Position numbers and translations under genes: made by a program. DNA of 6,432 nt. Source: Pseudomonadota bacterium. GTDB taxonomy: Bacteria; Pseudomonadota; Alphaproteobacteria; Ferrovibrionales; Ferrovibrionaceae. Shown here in pieces: positions 6,140 through 6,432 of the stretch (position 1 is its first letter; the number at the start of each line of letters is the position of its first letter). The DNA is taken from assembly GCA_021793055.1 (NCBI GenBank), contig JAJYTL010000191.1:1-6432 (forward strand), read 5' to 3'. The notes under the pieces were generated by a model. It saw only the letters and a list, made by a program, of their open reading frames with translations. It was not told the origin of the DNA and made no database searches.

Positions 6140-6188
6140 CCCGTCGGCAATGGGTCGAGCCCACAAAGCGTCCTGCAAATGCCGCGCA

Positions 6189-6215
6189 AGAGCCACGCTG
6201 CGTCGCTGCGGCTCT
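6189..6215. terminator. Inverted repeat after the minus-strand partial gene
   Basis: AGAGCC at 6189-6194 pairs with GGCTCT at 6210-6215 around a 15-nt loop. It lies 15 bp beyond the stop codon of the minus-strand reading frame ending at 6231, where a terminator would be expected, but no T-run follows on either strand. It could also be a leftover end of the decayed insertion sequence. Confidence 0.25.
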
Positions 6216-6230
6216 CGCCAAATGCTTATC

Positions 6231-6432
6231 TTAATCAGTTAGAACCCGCACTTGATCGTAATTGGCGCCGACCCACCAGCTCTCTAGCCGATCCAATCCT
6301 ATATGAGGTGCGGTGATTGTGTAGGTGTTGATTGCCATAGTGTTCCGGAATTCTTTTAGGCGAACATCCCGCGTGCTTTTAACCTCTTCATTCAATACGC
6401 CGAAGCGAACGCCGCTAATGTCACCCACAAAG
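6231..6432 (-). CDS. 3' end of an unrecognised protein (partial at window edge)
   Basis: A minus-strand frame is open from the window edge to a TAA at 6231-6233, giving about 67 C-terminal residues. The frame continues past the GTG at 6428, so the true start is probably outside the window. The sequence is soluble-looking and mixed in composition (RFGVLNEEV, then VRLKEFRNTMAINTYTI, ending WWVGANYDQVRVLTD), with no membrane segment or motif I recognise. Base composition is AT-richer than the core genes, as in the rest of the stretch after the tRNA. Evidence for coding is the open frame and non-repetitive, protein-like composition only; a chance open frame of this length is possible. Confidence 0.45.
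   Translation of the reverse strand, partial: FVGDISGVRFGVLNEEVKSTRDVRLKEFRNTMAINTYTITAPHIGLDRLESWWVGANYDQVRVLTD

Noticed and set aside
5718..6242. A single intact 174-aa gene in the second transposase frame
   Set aside because: Only its middle part (about 5997-6083) resembles transposase; the ends are out-of-frame shadow sequence, so it is part of the pseudogene.

Overview
The window looks like a chromosomal segment of a high-GC alphaproteobacterium. The core genes (lepA, the cupin gene, a lytic transglycosylase gene and a small membrane-protein gene) are strongly GC-biased at third codon positions, and the LepA sequence resembles alphaproteobacterial forms as I know them. That placement is inference; I cannot name a genus.

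Layout from left to right. (1) 128-1114, plus strand: a visibly AT-richer gene for an AbiGi-like protein, a family annotated as the antitoxin half of an abortive-infection system; no AbiGii-like partner is visible. (2) 1351-1830, plus: a single-domain cupin. (3) 1863-2831, minus: a lytic transglycosylase-like protein with an alanine/glycine-rich tail, convergent with the cupin gene. (4) 3120-4922, plus: lepA (elongation factor 4), complete and about 600 aa, with an extended -10 element placed so that the mRNA may start at the ATG itself. (5) 4955-5275, minus: a small protein with two membrane segments, convergent with lepA. (6) 5419-5508, plus: tRNA-Ser(GGA) with its own promoter and encoded CCA. 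(7) 5509-6432: an AT-richer stretch behind the tRNA holding a terminator-like hairpin, a 12-bp tandem repeat, a decayed IS5-family transposase and the 3' end of an unrecognised minus-strand gene. Region 7 has the character of an accessory or island flank at a tRNA gene.

The genes do not form one pathway. The left part is housekeeping sequence interrupted by a probable acquired defence gene; the right part is a tRNA-bounded accessory region. The most notable detail is in the transposase remnant: an A AAA AAG heptamer in the correct phase, followed after 7 nt by a short hairpin, joins the two transposase frames by a -1 shift. This looks like a preserved programmed frameshift signal inside an element that is otherwise dead. 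The 236-bp gap at 1115-1350 and the leader at 1-127 show no clear element. I found no CRISPR array, rRNA or complete insertion sequence, and no clearly new multi-gene system.
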